Of a stretch of 64,000 nucleotides of DNA, positions 26,136 to 35,400 are shown in pieces; within the stretch, counting starts at the first letter, position 1, and every line of letters begins with the position of its first letter. The stretch is from Mycolicibacterium sp. P9-64 (GTDB lineage: Bacteria > Actinomycetota > Actinomycetes > Mycobacteriales > Mycobacteriaceae), in NCBI RefSeq assembly GCF_008329605.1, contig NZ_NPKO01000009.1:124001-188000 (forward strand), in the 5' to 3' direction. The position numbers and the translations under genes are program-made. The notes beneath the pieces are model-generated. The model searched no databases. It was not told the origin of the DNA and saw only the letters and a list, made by a program, of their open reading frames with translations.

Positions 26136-27614
26136 GTGACCACCATCTCCGCATCAACGACCACACCGACCGGCGCGTTCGAGCCGGGCACCATCTTCCT
26201 CGACGGTGACTTCATCACCTCCGAAGGCGCACCACTTCCGGTGACCGACAAGGCCAGCGGGGAGGTCATCGGTACCACCGCGTCGGCCACCGCCGCCGAA
26301 GTGGACCGCGCTGTCACCGGAGCCGGTGCGGCTCAACGTGACTGGTGCGCAACCCCGGCCACCGAGCGCGCGGCAATCCTGCGGCGCGCCGGCGCGCTCC
26401 TGGACGCGGCGACGGACCGGTTCCGCGACGTCCTCGTCCGCGAAGGCGGAGCGACTGGACCCAAGGCACTCGGCGAGATCGGCGCCAGCGTCATCGAGTT
26501 CTATCAAGCCGCCGAACTGGCCACCACCCCCCTGGGTGAGGTCATCCCGTCCGGGCAACGCGGTCGGGTGAACCTGGTGGAACGTCGACCCGTCGGCGTC
26601 GTCGGTCTCATCACTGCCTGGAATGCGCCGCTGCACATCGCACTGCGCGTGCTGGCACCGGCGATCGCCCTGGGCAACGCAGTAGTGCTGAAACCCGCGC
26701 CGGAGACGCCGTTCGTCGGCGGCCTCATGATCGCCGAGATCCTCGCCGAAGCCGGACTTCCTGCCGGAGTGGTGCAGGTGCTGCCGGGCAACGACGCAGG
26801 ACCGGCCCTGGTCAACCACCCGCAGGTCGACATGATCCACTTCACCGGATCCGAGCCGACCGGCATCCGCATCAACGTCGCCGCCGCCCCCCTGCTCAAG
26901 CGGGTCGCCCTGGAGCTGGGCGGCAACAACGCGAGCATCGTGCTGTCGGATGCCGACCTGGACCTCGCCGCCGAGTGCGGTGCCACGTCCTCCTTCGGAC
27001 ATCAGGGTCAGGTCTGCATCGCCACCGGCCGGCACATCGTGCTCGCCGACGTCGCCGAGGCGTACGTGGCCAAGCTCGTCGCCCACGCGAAGGCGCTCAC
27101 CGTCGGTGACCCCTTCCTCGGCGACGTGGATCTCGGGCCGATGCTGTCGGAGCGCCAGGCCGACCGTGCCCTCGACATGGTCTCGCGCAGTGTGGAACTG
27201 GGTGCCCGCGTAGTCGAGGGGGGTACCGCCGACGGTGTCTTCCTGCGCCCGACCGTGGTCACCGATGTCTCCCCGGGCATGCCGCTGCACGACGAGGAGG
27301 TGTTCGCCCCCGTCGCGCCGATCACCGTGGTCGACACCGTCGAGGAGGCGATCGAGATCGTCAACGGCACCCGGTTCGGGCTGTCCACCGCGGTGTTCGG
27401 CCGCGACCTCGACAACGCCTGGGCCGTGGCCGACCGCATTCGCTCAGGCATGGTCCACGTCAACGACGGCTCGGCCATGCACGAGTCGCAGGTTCCCTTC
27501 GGCGGCACCGGCGCCTCCGGGCTAGGGGACGACCTGGGTGGCCGCGCCAACATCGACCTGCTCACCGAACGCCGCTGGACCAGCCTGCAGCGCAACATCT
27601 CTCCGCCCCGATGA
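26136..27614 (+). CDS. Aldehyde dehydrogenase
   Basis: This 492-residue ALDH has the NAD-binding segment GLITAWNAP near residue 157, HFTGSEPTG near 235, the general-base Glu260 in ALELGGNN and the catalytic Cys294 in GQVCIATGR. It oxidises an aldehyde to the acid, the natural next step after the alcohol dehydrogenase encoded two genes upstream. Its GTG start is preceded by a strong AAGGAGG site at 26125-26131, so the initiation is well supported. Its stop overlaps the crotonase start by 4 bases. Confidence 0.93.
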   Translation: MTTISASTTTPTGAFEPGTIFLDGDFITSEGAPLPVTDKASGEVIGTTASATAAEVDRAVTGAGAAQRDWCATPATERAAILRRAGALLDAATDRFRDVLVREGGATGPKALGEIGASVIEFYQAAELATTPLGEVIPSGQRGRVNLVERRPVGVVGLITAWNAPLHIALRVLAPAIALGNAVVLKPAPETPFVGGLMIAEILAEAGLPAGVVQVLPGNDAGPALVNHPQVDMIHFTGSEPTGIRINVAAAPLLKRVALELGGNNASIVLSDADLDLAAECGATSSFGHQGQVCIATGRHIVLADVAEAYVAKLVAHAKALTVGDPFLGDVDLGPMLSERQADRALDMVSRSVELGARVVEGGTADGVFLRPTVVTDVSPGMPLHDEEVFAPVAPITVVDTVEEAIEIVNGTRFGLSTAVFGRDLDNAWAVADRIRSGMVHVNDGSAMHESQVPFGGTGASGLGDDLGGRANIDLLTERRWTSLQRNISPPR

Positions 27615-28369
27615 ACGTCGACGCCAGCGGGACGGTGCGACTCGAGCTCCAGGGCCCGCTGGCGCGCGTCGTTCTCGACCGACCGCGCAAGCGCAACGCC
27701 TTGAGCACGCACATGCTCACCGAACTCGACGCCCGCCTGACCACCGTCGCCGAGCACTCCGAGGTCCGGGTCGTCATCGTCGAAGGTGCGGGCACCGTCT
27801 TCTGCGCCGGCGCCGACACCGCCGAATTCGGCGGTCTGTCAAGCGAACTCATCCGCGGGCGCTGGACCCGGCTGGGTCAGCGGGTGTTCGGTTCGCTCGC
27901 CGGGCTGCCACAGACCACCATCGCCGCGATGGACGGGAGCGCCTTCGGCGGTGGACTGGAGTTGGCACTGCACTGCGACTTCCGGGTGGCGTCAGCAGGT
28001 ATCGGGATAGGGCTGCCCGAGGCGACACTGGGAACCACACCCGGGTGGTCTGGTCTCAGTCGTGTTCTCGGCGTCGCCGGACCGTCCGCAGCACGGATCC
28101 TGGCGATGACCGGTCGCACCCTGTCCGCCGAGGATGCGTTACGGCTCGGCATCATCGACTTCCTCGCGCCCGAACACGGAGTCGAAGCCCATGTTCGGCA
28201 GCTCGTCGACGACGTGCTGCAAACGACCCCCGTCGCCCAATGCATCCTCAAACAAGCACTCGCACAACCCGGTCCGGGCGGCCTGTCATCGCTCGTCGAC
28301 TCGCTCGCCGGCGCCTACCTCGCCGAGACCGGCGAAACCATCCCCAACCCCCTCAGAAGGAGTCAGTAA
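27611..28369 (+). CDS. Enoyl-CoA hydratase (crotonase)
   Basis: This 252-residue crotonase keeps both catalytic glutamates: GGGLELALHCD, then GLPEATLGTTPGWSGLSRV. It also has the oxyanion motif FCAGADTAEF, so a normal syn-hydration of trans-2-enoyl-CoA is likely. This contrasts with the three crotonases in the Rieske operon at 8199-10569, whose active-site residues differ. It overlaps the ALDH stop by 4 bases. The TAA stop is followed directly by the ATG of the next SDR. Confidence 0.92.
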   Translation: MNVDASGTVRLELQGPLARVVLDRPRKRNALSTHMLTELDARLTTVAEHSEVRVVIVEGAGTVFCAGADTAEFGGLSSELIRGRWTRLGQRVFGSLAGLPQTTIAAMDGSAFGGGLELALHCDFRVASAGIGIGLPEATLGTTPGWSGLSRVLGVAGPSAARILAMTGRTLSAEDALRLGIIDFLAPEHGVEAHVRQLVDDVLQTTPVAQCILKQALAQPGPGGLSSLVDSLAGAYLAETGETIPNPLRRSQ

Positions 28370-29092
28370 ATGCCCAGAACCGTTCTGATCGCCGGATCGT
28401 CCCGCGGAATCGGCGCCGCCGCCGCCCGCCTCGAAGCCGCCAACGGCTCGCAGGTCATCCTGCACGGCCGCACCGAGTCCGATGGCCTGAAGAAGCTCTC
28501 AGCCGACCTCGGCGCACCTGCCTTCGCCTGCGACGGGCAGGACGCCGCCGCCGTCCAAGCGATGATCGACGAGGTCAAGAACCAGGGATACATTCCCGAC
28601 GCACTGATCTGCACGCTGGGCGCCGTGCAAGCCACCGATGCCATGGCCGGCGACACCGACGTCTGGCTCGACGAATACCGCGCCAACGTCCTAGCACCGG
28701 TCAACTTCATCCGCGCGGTGGCGCCGCTGATGCTGGCCAAGGCCGGTGGCCGCATCGTCACCGTGTCCTCCATCCGCGGCCGTGACAACTTGGCCAGCCC
28801 CGAGGTGACCGGCTACTCGGCCGCAAAGGCCGCGCTGGAGAACGTGACGGTGTCCTTCGCCAAGGCGCTGGCGCCGTCGATCACCGTGAACTCCGTCGCC
28901 CCCGGGTTCGTCATGACCGACATGGCCGAGACCTGGTCTGACGAGGTCCGTAAAGAGGTCCGTGCCAACCTGCTCGGCCGCGCCGGCGAGCCCGAGGAAA
29001 TCGCCGCCCTGCTGTCCTTCCTGGTCAGCGACTCTGCCAGCTTCATCACCGGCCAGACGATTCTGGCCGACGGTGGACTCGACGCCCGCTGA
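28370..29092 (+). CDS. SDR-family 3-hydroxyacyl-CoA dehydrogenase-like oxidoreductase
   Basis: This 240-residue SDR has the cofactor motif GSSRGIG near residue 9, the VSS active-site Ser in TVSSIRGRD and YSAAK, and the terminal GQTILADGG. It sits immediately after the enoyl-CoA hydratase gene, in the position where a 3-hydroxyacyl-CoA dehydrogenase would follow hydration. An AGAAGGAGT ribosome site precedes the ATG at 28370. It then leaves a 12-base gap to the DUF993 gene. Confidence 0.9.
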   Translation: MPRTVLIAGSSRGIGAAAARLEAANGSQVILHGRTESDGLKKLSADLGAPAFACDGQDAAAVQAMIDEVKNQGYIPDALICTLGAVQATDAMAGDTDVWLDEYRANVLAPVNFIRAVAPLMLAKAGGRIVTVSSIRGRDNLASPEVTGYSAAKAALENVTVSFAKALAPSITVNSVAPGFVMTDMAETWSDEVRKEVRANLLGRAGEPEEIAALLSFLVSDSASFITGQTILADGGLDAR

Positions 29093-29104
29093 AGGACGAC
29101 AGTC

Positions 29105-30262
29105 ATGGTTTCCCTGCTTCTCCCGTCAGCCGATCACACCTCTCACCGGTTGCTCCTCAACGAGCCCGCCCGACTCGACGTGCGGTCCACACCGCCCACC
29201 AGTCGGGCCGTGTACGCCGCTGCGCACGTCGTCGCCGATCCCCTGCGTGCCTCGACAGCCGACCATGGAAATGCGATCGACTGGGACGCCACCCTGCGTC
29301 TGCGCCACGACCTCTGGTCACTCGGGCTGGGCGTGGCCGAGTCGATGGACACCGCACAACGCGGCATGGGCCTGGACTGGACGGCAGCCAGGGAACTGGC
29401 GCTGCGCACGCTCGGCGAGGCGCGGGCCGTCGGTGGCAGGATCGTGGTCGGGGTCGGCACCGACCAACTGACCACCCCGGCACCGTCCCTGCACGAGATC
29501 CGTGATGCCTACACCGAGCAGATCGACACCATCGAATCAGCTGGCGGCGAGGTCGTTCTCATGGCCAGTCGCGACCTTGCCCGCGCCGCGACCGGCCCCG
29601 ACGACTACCTCTCCGTCTATGACGCGGTGCTGGCATCCGCAACCCGGCCAGTCGTATTGCACTGGCTCGGAGCGATGTTCGACCCGGCGCTGGCTGGATA
29701 CTGGGGCTTCAACGAACCCCGGGCCGCGATGGACACCGTGGTGCAGATCATCACAAGCCACCTCGCAGGAGTCCGTGGCATCAAGATGTCATTGCTCGAT
29801 CCCGCACTCGAGATCGAACTGCGCAACCGCCTCCCGGCACCGGCGCGGGTCTTCACCGGTGACGACTTCAACTACGTCGACCTGATCGCCGGTGACGGAA
29901 TTCGTTCCAGCGACGCCCTGCTCGGCGCCTTCGCGGCGGTCGCGCCCTTCGCTTCGGCGGCGTTCGGACGACTCGACGACGGTGATGAAGAAGGATTTCG
30001 TGAGATCCTCGGTCCTACTGAGGCATTGAGCCGTCTGATCTTCGCCGCGCCCACGCAGTACTACAAGGTGGGTGTGGCGTGGCTGGCGTACCTCAACGGC
30101 CAACAAGACCACTTCCGGATGATCGGCGGCTTCGAAGCCGGCCGCAGCCTGGAGCACCTGGCAGAACTGGTCCACGCCGGCGACGCCATCGGCCTTTTCA
30201 CCGACCCCGACCAGACCGCTGCCCGCGCATCGGCGTACTTCGCCGTGCATGGCCTGACCTGA
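29105..30262 (+). CDS. DUF993 family protein (DHDPS-like TIM barrel)
   Basis: This 385-residue protein matches the DUF993 family as I know it: the chain is consistent with a TIM barrel related to dihydrodipicolinate-synthase-type class I aldolases. Conserved-looking segments include VLHWLGAMFDPALAGYWGF near residue 180, the Lys-containing GIKMSLLDPALE near 222 and FTGDDFNYVDLI near 250, where a Schiff-base Lys would sit. Members occur in sugar/inositol-type ABC-transporter clusters and have no experimentally established reaction that I know of. In this operon it could be a C-C lyase completing the pathway (inference). The ATG at 29105 is preceded by AGGACGA. Confidence 0.85.
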   Translation: MVSLLLPSADHTSHRLLLNEPARLDVRSTPPTSRAVYAAAHVVADPLRASTADHGNAIDWDATLRLRHDLWSLGLGVAESMDTAQRGMGLDWTAARELALRTLGEARAVGGRIVVGVGTDQLTTPAPSLHEIRDAYTEQIDTIESAGGEVVLMASRDLARAATGPDDYLSVYDAVLASATRPVVLHWLGAMFDPALAGYWGFNEPRAAMDTVVQIITSHLAGVRGIKMSLLDPALEIELRNRLPAPARVFTGDDFNYVDLIAGDGIRSSDALLGAFAAVAPFASAAFGRLDDGDEEGFREILGPTEALSRLIFAAPTQYYKVGVAWLAYLNGQQDHFRMIGGFEAGRSLEHLAELVHAGDAIGLFTDPDQTAARASAYFAVHGLT

Positions 30263-30747
30263 TGATGTCGCAACCAACGGATCCAGCTCACTGGCGTGAG
30301 TTGCACGACGCTGTCGTCGCCGAGGAGGACAGCCTCACCTTTGGCCAGTTCAGTTTCGCGGACGCCTGGGCGTTGGGCAGCGCGATGGTGTCGACGGCTT
30401 CGGCGGAGGGCCTCCCGGTGGCGATTGCGATCAACTTCGGCGAGCAGAGGGTCTTCCATGCGGGCCTGCCCGGGGCGACAGCGACCAACGATGACTGGCT
30501 GGCACGAAAGTTTCGTGCGGTAGCCAAGCACAACTGCTCGTCTTGGGCGCTGGCGTGCCAGTACCGCGCCAGCCAAACCGACTACTTCGTCGAAAGTGGG
30601 TACAGCCGCGCCGACATCGCGCTCGCCGGTGGTGCCGTGCCACTGCGGGCAGCGGGGTCGCTGATCGGAGCAGTGGGGGTGTCGGGGCTGGCCGAAGAAG
30701 ACGACCACAGGTTCGTCATCGATGCGCTACGCACATTCATGGCTTGA
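30262..30747 (+). CDS. UPF0303/heme-degrading-domain (DUF336-like) protein
   Basis: This protein has about 161 residues. It resembles UPF0303 proteins: EEDSLTFGQFSFADAWALG near the N-terminus, LPVAIAIN, QRVFHAGLPG and GGAVPLRAAGSLIGAVGVSG. The GlcG/HbpS-like fold binds small molecules or heme; its role in catabolic operons is unknown. The ATG at 30262 overlaps the DUF993 stop (TGATG); the next ATG at 30265 is equally possible. It is the last gene of the operon and lies just before the tRNA-fMet terminator and the right edge of the putative island. Confidence 0.8.
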   Translation: MMSQPTDPAHWRELHDAVVAEEDSLTFGQFSFADAWALGSAMVSTASAEGLPVAIAINFGEQRVFHAGLPGATATNDDWLARKFRAVAKHNCSSWALACQYRASQTDYFVESGYSRADIALAGGAVPLRAAGSLIGAVGVSGLAEEDDHRFVIDALRTFMA

Positions 30748-30765
30748 GCTACCGAAGCGTTTCGT

Positions 30766-30779
30766 CGACCCGCGGGTCG
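30766..30779. repeat. 14-base perfect palindrome after the catabolic operon
   Basis: CGACCCGCGGGTCG is a perfect inverted repeat 18 bases after the stop of the last operon gene. It would form a GC-rich stem in the plus-strand transcript, but there is no following T-run, so it is at best a weak processing or Rho-independent-like terminator. Confidence 0.35.
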
Positions 30780-30835
30780 CGCAGGACCGTCTGTGCGAGA
30801 CGTGACGTTCACGAATCCGTTCACGAGTGGCATGA

Positions 30836-30869
30836 AAACGGCCCCCGGAGAGATCTCCGAGGGCCGTTT
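30836..30869 (-). terminator. Bidirectional hairpin terminator of tRNA-fMet
   Basis: AAACGGCCC at 30836-30844 pairs perfectly with GGGCCGTTT at 30861-30869, and the inner CGGAGA/TCTCCG segment extends the stem after one mismatch. On the minus strand the stem is followed by TTTTC, just downstream of the tRNA 3' end, so it should end the tRNA transcript. On the plus strand it could also stop the catabolic operon. A decayed copy is at 13878-13910. Confidence 0.75.
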
Positions 30870-30876
30870 CACTTAG

Positions 30877-30950
30877 TAGCGGGGACAGGATTCGAACCTG
30901 CGACCTCTGGGTTATGAGCCCAGCGAGCTACCGAGCTGCTCCACCCCGCG
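30877..30950 (-). tRNA. Initiator tRNA-fMet (CAT anticodon)
   Basis: On the minus strand 74 bases fold as an initiator tRNA. It starts CGCGGGGTGG, where C1 does not pair with position 72, which is diagnostic of initiators. The D arm is AGCAGCTCGGTAGCTCG. The anticodon stem has the three consecutive G-C pairs (GGG/CCC) around the loop CTCATAA. The T arm is AGGTTCGAATC. The 3' CCA is not encoded. The 3' end faces lower coordinates, toward the terminator and the putative island. Confidence 0.95.
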
Positions 30951-31001
30951 ACGGGTGAACACAAGGTTACCGAGCAGCCCCCATACCTCCAAATCGGGTG
31001 C

Positions 31002-32363
31002 TCAGAGCATTGTTCCGGCCGGATCGTAGCGTCGGGCGAGCGCCCTGAGCCAGTGCAGCGCATCCTCGTTGTAGCAGCGCGCGGGCCGGTCCGGATCGTT
31101 GGACGCCGCGAAGTTCGGCAGCTGACCTCCGGTCGACCACGGCGCCACCGCACCCACCAGTTCGGCGGCGTGCCCGACGACGGCCTCACCGACTGGCGGG
31201 GCCAGCACCCCGATCACTGACAGCGCGTACGCGGCGTTGCGATGGCAGAACGCGCTGCGGTGTCGTGGCTCCCGCGCCAACTCACCACCAAGGAGCCGCA
31301 GCTCGACGATCGTCTGCGGCGAGTTCGATCCCGGTCCGCACAGGGCGAGGATCTCCTCCACCGTCTCGCCGGTCATCTCGCGCAACAGGGCGTGCCCCTC
31401 GTGGACGGGCATCGGATCCACCGGGTCGGCGTGCACCATGCCGATCGCCGCATACGGCAGCACCCCGACGGCGTCGATCACCGCAGGCGCGACGTCACGC
31501 ATCGGTTGCAGCAGCCGCTGCGCCTCCTCGATATCCCCCACCGCCGTGTACCGCACCGCCACCGTCATCCGACCCGCCAGCGGCTCCGGAATGCCGGGGA
31601 GCGGAGGCAGTTGCTGAATGCAGATCGACGTGTTGACGTCATCTGGCAGATCGGCCGTCCACCGCTGCCACGCGTGCAGCACGTCGGCGGTGTGCGCGCC
31701 GTCGAAGTAGACTGCGCCACCATAGAATTCGGCGATCGGCAGCAGGTTGATCTCGACGCCGGTGACGATGCCCAGCATCGACTTGCCGCCCCGCAGCCCC
31801 CAGAACAGCTCGGCGTGCTCGTCGGGTGTGACACGAAGGACCTCCCCTGCGCCGGTCACCAATTCGAAGGCCCGCACGTGGTCGGCGGACAGTCCGACGG
31901 TGCGCACCAGCGGGCCGATGCCACCTCCGGTGAGGAAGCCAACGACGCCGACCCCCGGCGCCGACCCGCACAGCGGCGCCAACCCATACGGCGTTGCCGC
32001 GTCGAGCACCGTCTGCCACCTGACCCCGGCGCCCACGCGTGCGGTCCGGCCGTCGGGGTCCACGACGCAGCCCGTCAGCCCGGCAGTGAGCACCAGGATC
32101 GTGTCAGCGCCGATCGGCACCGCACCGTGCCCGGTGGCCTGGACGGCGACCCGCAGTCCCTTGTCGCCTGCGAAGCGCATCACCTCCGCGACGTGGCCGG
32201 ACGTGGCCGCCAAGACCACCGCCGCGGGCCGGACGGACACGGCCACGTTCCACGGCGTCACCCTGTCGTAGACGCGCTCGCCGGGCAGCGCGACGGGGGC
32301 AGTGACGTGACTGCGCAGGACCTCCATGTCGTGGTCGACATCGGTCGTGGCATGCGGGCTCAT
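31002..32363 (-). CDS. FAD-linked oxidase (BBE-like/VAO family)
   Basis: This 453-residue protein has an FAD-binding PCMH domain (about 35-205: VRPAAVVLAATSGHVAEVMRFA, the VQATGHG motif where the flavin-linking His of the family would lie, and the GGGIGPLVRTVGLSADHV loop) and a C-terminal substrate domain with berberine-bridge-like ending (CYNEDALHWLRALARRYDP). It oxidises an alcohol, sugar or amine with O2. The ATG at 32363 is used because AAAGGAA precedes it by about 5 bases; an open frame continues upstream to 32456 without family similarity. It follows the large SARP regulator gene after a 99-base gap on the same strand. Confidence 0.88.
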   Translation of the reverse strand: MSPHATTDVDHDMEVLRSHVTAPVALPGERVYDRVTPWNVAVSVRPAAVVLAATSGHVAEVMRFAGDKGLRVAVQATGHGAVPIGADTILVLTAGLTGCVVDPDGRTARVGAGVRWQTVLDAATPYGLAPLCGSAPGVGVVGFLTGGGIGPLVRTVGLSADHVRAFELVTGAGEVLRVTPDEHAELFWGLRGGKSMLGIVTGVEINLLPIAEFYGGAVYFDGAHTADVLHAWQRWTADLPDDVNTSICIQQLPPLPGIPEPLAGRMTVAVRYTAVGDIEEAQRLLQPMRDVAPAVIDAVGVLPYAAIGMVHADPVDPMPVHEGHALLREMTGETVEEILALCGPGSNSPQTIVELRLLGGELAREPRHRSAFCHRNAAYALSVIGVLAPPVGEAVVGHAAELVGAVAPWSTGGQLPNFAASNDPDRPARCYNEDALHWLRALARRYDPAGTML

Positions 32364-32462
32364 CGGGTTCCTTTCAGCTGAGACGATCTTGATGGCTGAA
32401 GGATCACGTGCGCCGCTTGGACGTTTCTTGGTGCCGTCGCTCCAAGAATCGCCCAATCGTCG

Positions 32463-35400
32463 TCAGACGAGGCGCTCAGCGGCCGCCACGACGCCCAGCA
32501 TGCCCAGGTCGCCGGCACGCACCGCGACGTCCCGGGCCATCGCGCTCCGCCGTTGAACGGAGTCGGCCAACTCGGCCGCGACGAGGGCACACCGCACCAA
32601 CGTCGGCGCCGCACCCGTTCGCTCGGCGATCGTGCGTGCCCTCGCCAGGTCGACCAGCGCGTGTTCCCGGTCTCCGGCCAACGCGCGCAACCGCGCCGTC
32701 GCCAGGGCCACCGGACCCGCCACGCCGATCTGCCCGATCACGGCGATCCGGTCGCCGAACGGCTCGAGCTCGGCCAGCAGCGGCTCGGCGTACTGCGTGA
32801 CCTCGTGGTCCGCGGCGAGGTGAGCCAGCAGCACCAGATGCCCCAACGTCGTCCAGATGTGGGGCCGGTCGCGCGCGGTGAGCCACTCGGCCAGCAGCGT
32901 CTTCGCGGTCGGCGCGACCTGCGGACCGTGGGCGATCGTCAACAGGGCCGTCGTGACCAGGTCCACCATGCTCTGCCCGCCGGTATCCGGGGTGGCGGCC
33001 ACCTCGAGCCATTGCGGGTCGATCGGACCGCCCGTCTCCCGCAGCAGCGACACCGCCGCCATCAGACCGCTTCCCGCGCCATACAACTCGGTCTGCTCGT
33101 GCACGTAGGAGGCGATGCCGTGGTGCCGCTCGGCTTCGGCGAAGTCGCCGCGCCACACCGCCAACACCGCTTCCATCCATCGCAACTGGGCTCGCAGCAC
33201 CGGTAATTGGAGCGCCTCACTGCCCTCGACGCCCACCGCCAACCGGCGCGCCGTCGCATCGACGTCACCGAGGTTCATCTCGGCCATCGTGCACACCGAG
33301 TTGGAGATCACGCGATCCTCGTCACTTCTGCTGTGCGACAAAGCATCTAAGCGCTCCGCCCACGACAGCGTCTGCACACTAGCGGTCGCAACGCCGGAGT
33401 AGGTGATCAAACGACCCACCAGGACGTCGGCGACCACCTCGGGATCGCCGGTCGACTCCGCCAGGTATTCAGCTCTGTCCAGATGCGCCGCGGAGACCCG
33501 CGGATCCGGGTTGTAGCAGTGCCCGACCGCTAGCGCCGCCAGCACACGTGCTCCCCCGCCGGGGTCCCGGTCGGCGACGTCCGCGGAACGTTCCAACAGT
33601 CGCAGGAGTTCACCGGGACTTTCGCCAGGCGCCAGCCACGGCCAGGCACCGCTGGACCTCAGCAGTGCGCTGGCCACTCGGCCCGCGGTCGAGGTCCGGC
33701 CCGACCGCAGCGCCTCAGCCAGGTGCCGCTCGACGGCCTGGAGAACCAATCGCCCACGGCCAGAACGAGAATGGGCCTCGAGCATGGCGACGGTCAACGC
33801 ATCCCGCTCGGCTTCGTCGCGCGCCGACGCGGGCAACCGGTCGTAGGCATCCAGTGCCGCCTGCCACCAGGTCGCAGCGATGTCCGAACTCCACCGCTCG
33901 GTGGCCTCTTCCGCGGCGCGCCGACACGCCTCGACCACCGCATCGGGTTCCACCAACGGTTGCGCAGCCACCAGATGCTGGGCGCGTCGCGTCAGCGCAT
34001 CGGCCCCCACACCGTCGGCCAGCACGTCGGCGACCTTGGCGTGCAGGCGTTGTCGCCGTAGTGCCGGCATGCTCGCGAGCAGTTGCTCGCGCAACAGTCC
34101 GTGCGCAAAGGCGTATCCGTCGCCGGTGTGCGACGGAACGACGATGCGCTCGTCGGCCGCCTCGTCCAGATAATCGGCGAGCGTGTCGATGTCCAACCGG
34201 GTCGCCTCGGCCAGCACCGCCACGTCCACGGCGTCTCCGACGACCGCCGCGGTGCGCAGCATCTGCAGCACCGCCGGATCCAACCCGGCCAGCCGCCGGT
34301 CCAGCACCGATTTCACGGCGACCGGAATGTCGTTGCCCTGGCGCTCATCCCGTGGCAACCGAGCGTATTCGCAGACGAAGAACGGATTCCCACCGGTCCG
34401 CACCGCCAGAATGGCCGCCTCTTCCGAGGTGACCACGTCGTCGGCGACCTCGGTCGCGAGGGCGGCGACGTCCGTAGAGGACAGTGCGGGGACCTCGACG
34501 TGCCGGTTGTGCGCACCACGGGCGATCGTGCCGAGCAGCCGGCCCAATTCGGGGGTGTGCTCACCGTCGCGGACGGTCACCACGATGGCGATCGGACGCT
34601 CCCGCAGCGCACCGGCGACGTAGGCCAGACAACTCGTCGACGCCGAGTCCGCCCACTGCACGTCGTCGATGACGACTGCGCGCACCTCCCCCGCCAACTC
34701 GATCAGACTCTGAATGCGTTCGTATACATGGAATCTCGCCGTGTCGGGGTCCGCGTGCGGCGGCACCTGCAGCACCTCGTCGGCATCGGCGCCAAGGGCA
34801 CGGACGAGTTGACGCATCGGCCACCACGGCGGCGTCGCCGTCTCGTCGGGGCAACTGATCCAGACCACCCGCCCGCCCGCGTCGCCGACCCGCGCGGCCA
34901 CCTCCTCGGCCAACCGGGTCTTGCCGATTCCGGGCGGCCCAGACAGCACCAACCAGCGGGTGGCCCCGTTCGATACGTCGGCGAGAAGTCCGGCGACCGT
35001 GGCCAATTCACGCTGTCGCCCGACGAGCTCAGCCCTCCGCGACGGTTCCGCAGCCGCCGCCGGTGGTGCGGGCACCATCGGCGTGAGGACCTCGACGGCT
35101 CCGGTCCACTCGGGGTGACGCGGCCACGCGGCAAGCTCCGGCGCCTGCTGCAGGATCGCGGTCTGCAGCTCGCGCAGCTCCGACCCCGGCTGCAACCCGA
35201 GCTCGTCGTCGAGCCGTCGAGCGTGACGGGTGTAGGCATCGAGCGCCTCGGACGTCCGACCCGCTCGGTAGAGCGCCAGAACGTGCAACCAACACCCCCT
35301 GTCCGACAACGGATCCAGGGCGCTCAGCTGCGCGGCCGACGCTAGCGCGAGAGGAACCCTGCCCAGCGCCAGCAACGCGCTGATCCGGTAGTCCAGGCAG

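Larger units (their letters stand above)
13902..30912. mobile_element. Putative 17-kb genomic island bounded by tRNA-fMet 3'-end direct repeats
   Basis: The segment runs from the tRNA 3'-half fragment at 13902-13953 to the matching part of the intact tRNA-fMet gene at 30861-30912. The intact tRNA points into the segment with its 3' end, as expected for tRNA-targeted integration. Contents are DUF427, SRPBCC and SOUL proteins and the IclR-controlled catabolic operon. I see no integrase, excisionase, transposase or conjugation gene, so if it was mobile it is now fixed. Base composition appears similar to the flanks. The island interpretation is inference from the repeat geometry. Confidence 0.6.

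Noticed and set aside
30079..30261. Longer N-terminus for the UPF0303 protein
   Set aside because: The extension overlaps the DUF993 gene in another frame and is Arg/Pro-rich; the family begins near residue 62 of that frame.
13592..30952. Search for an integrase, transposase or conjugation gene inside the tRNA-bounded block
   Set aside because: None of the recognisable proteins is a recombinase, so I report the island only as an inference from repeats.
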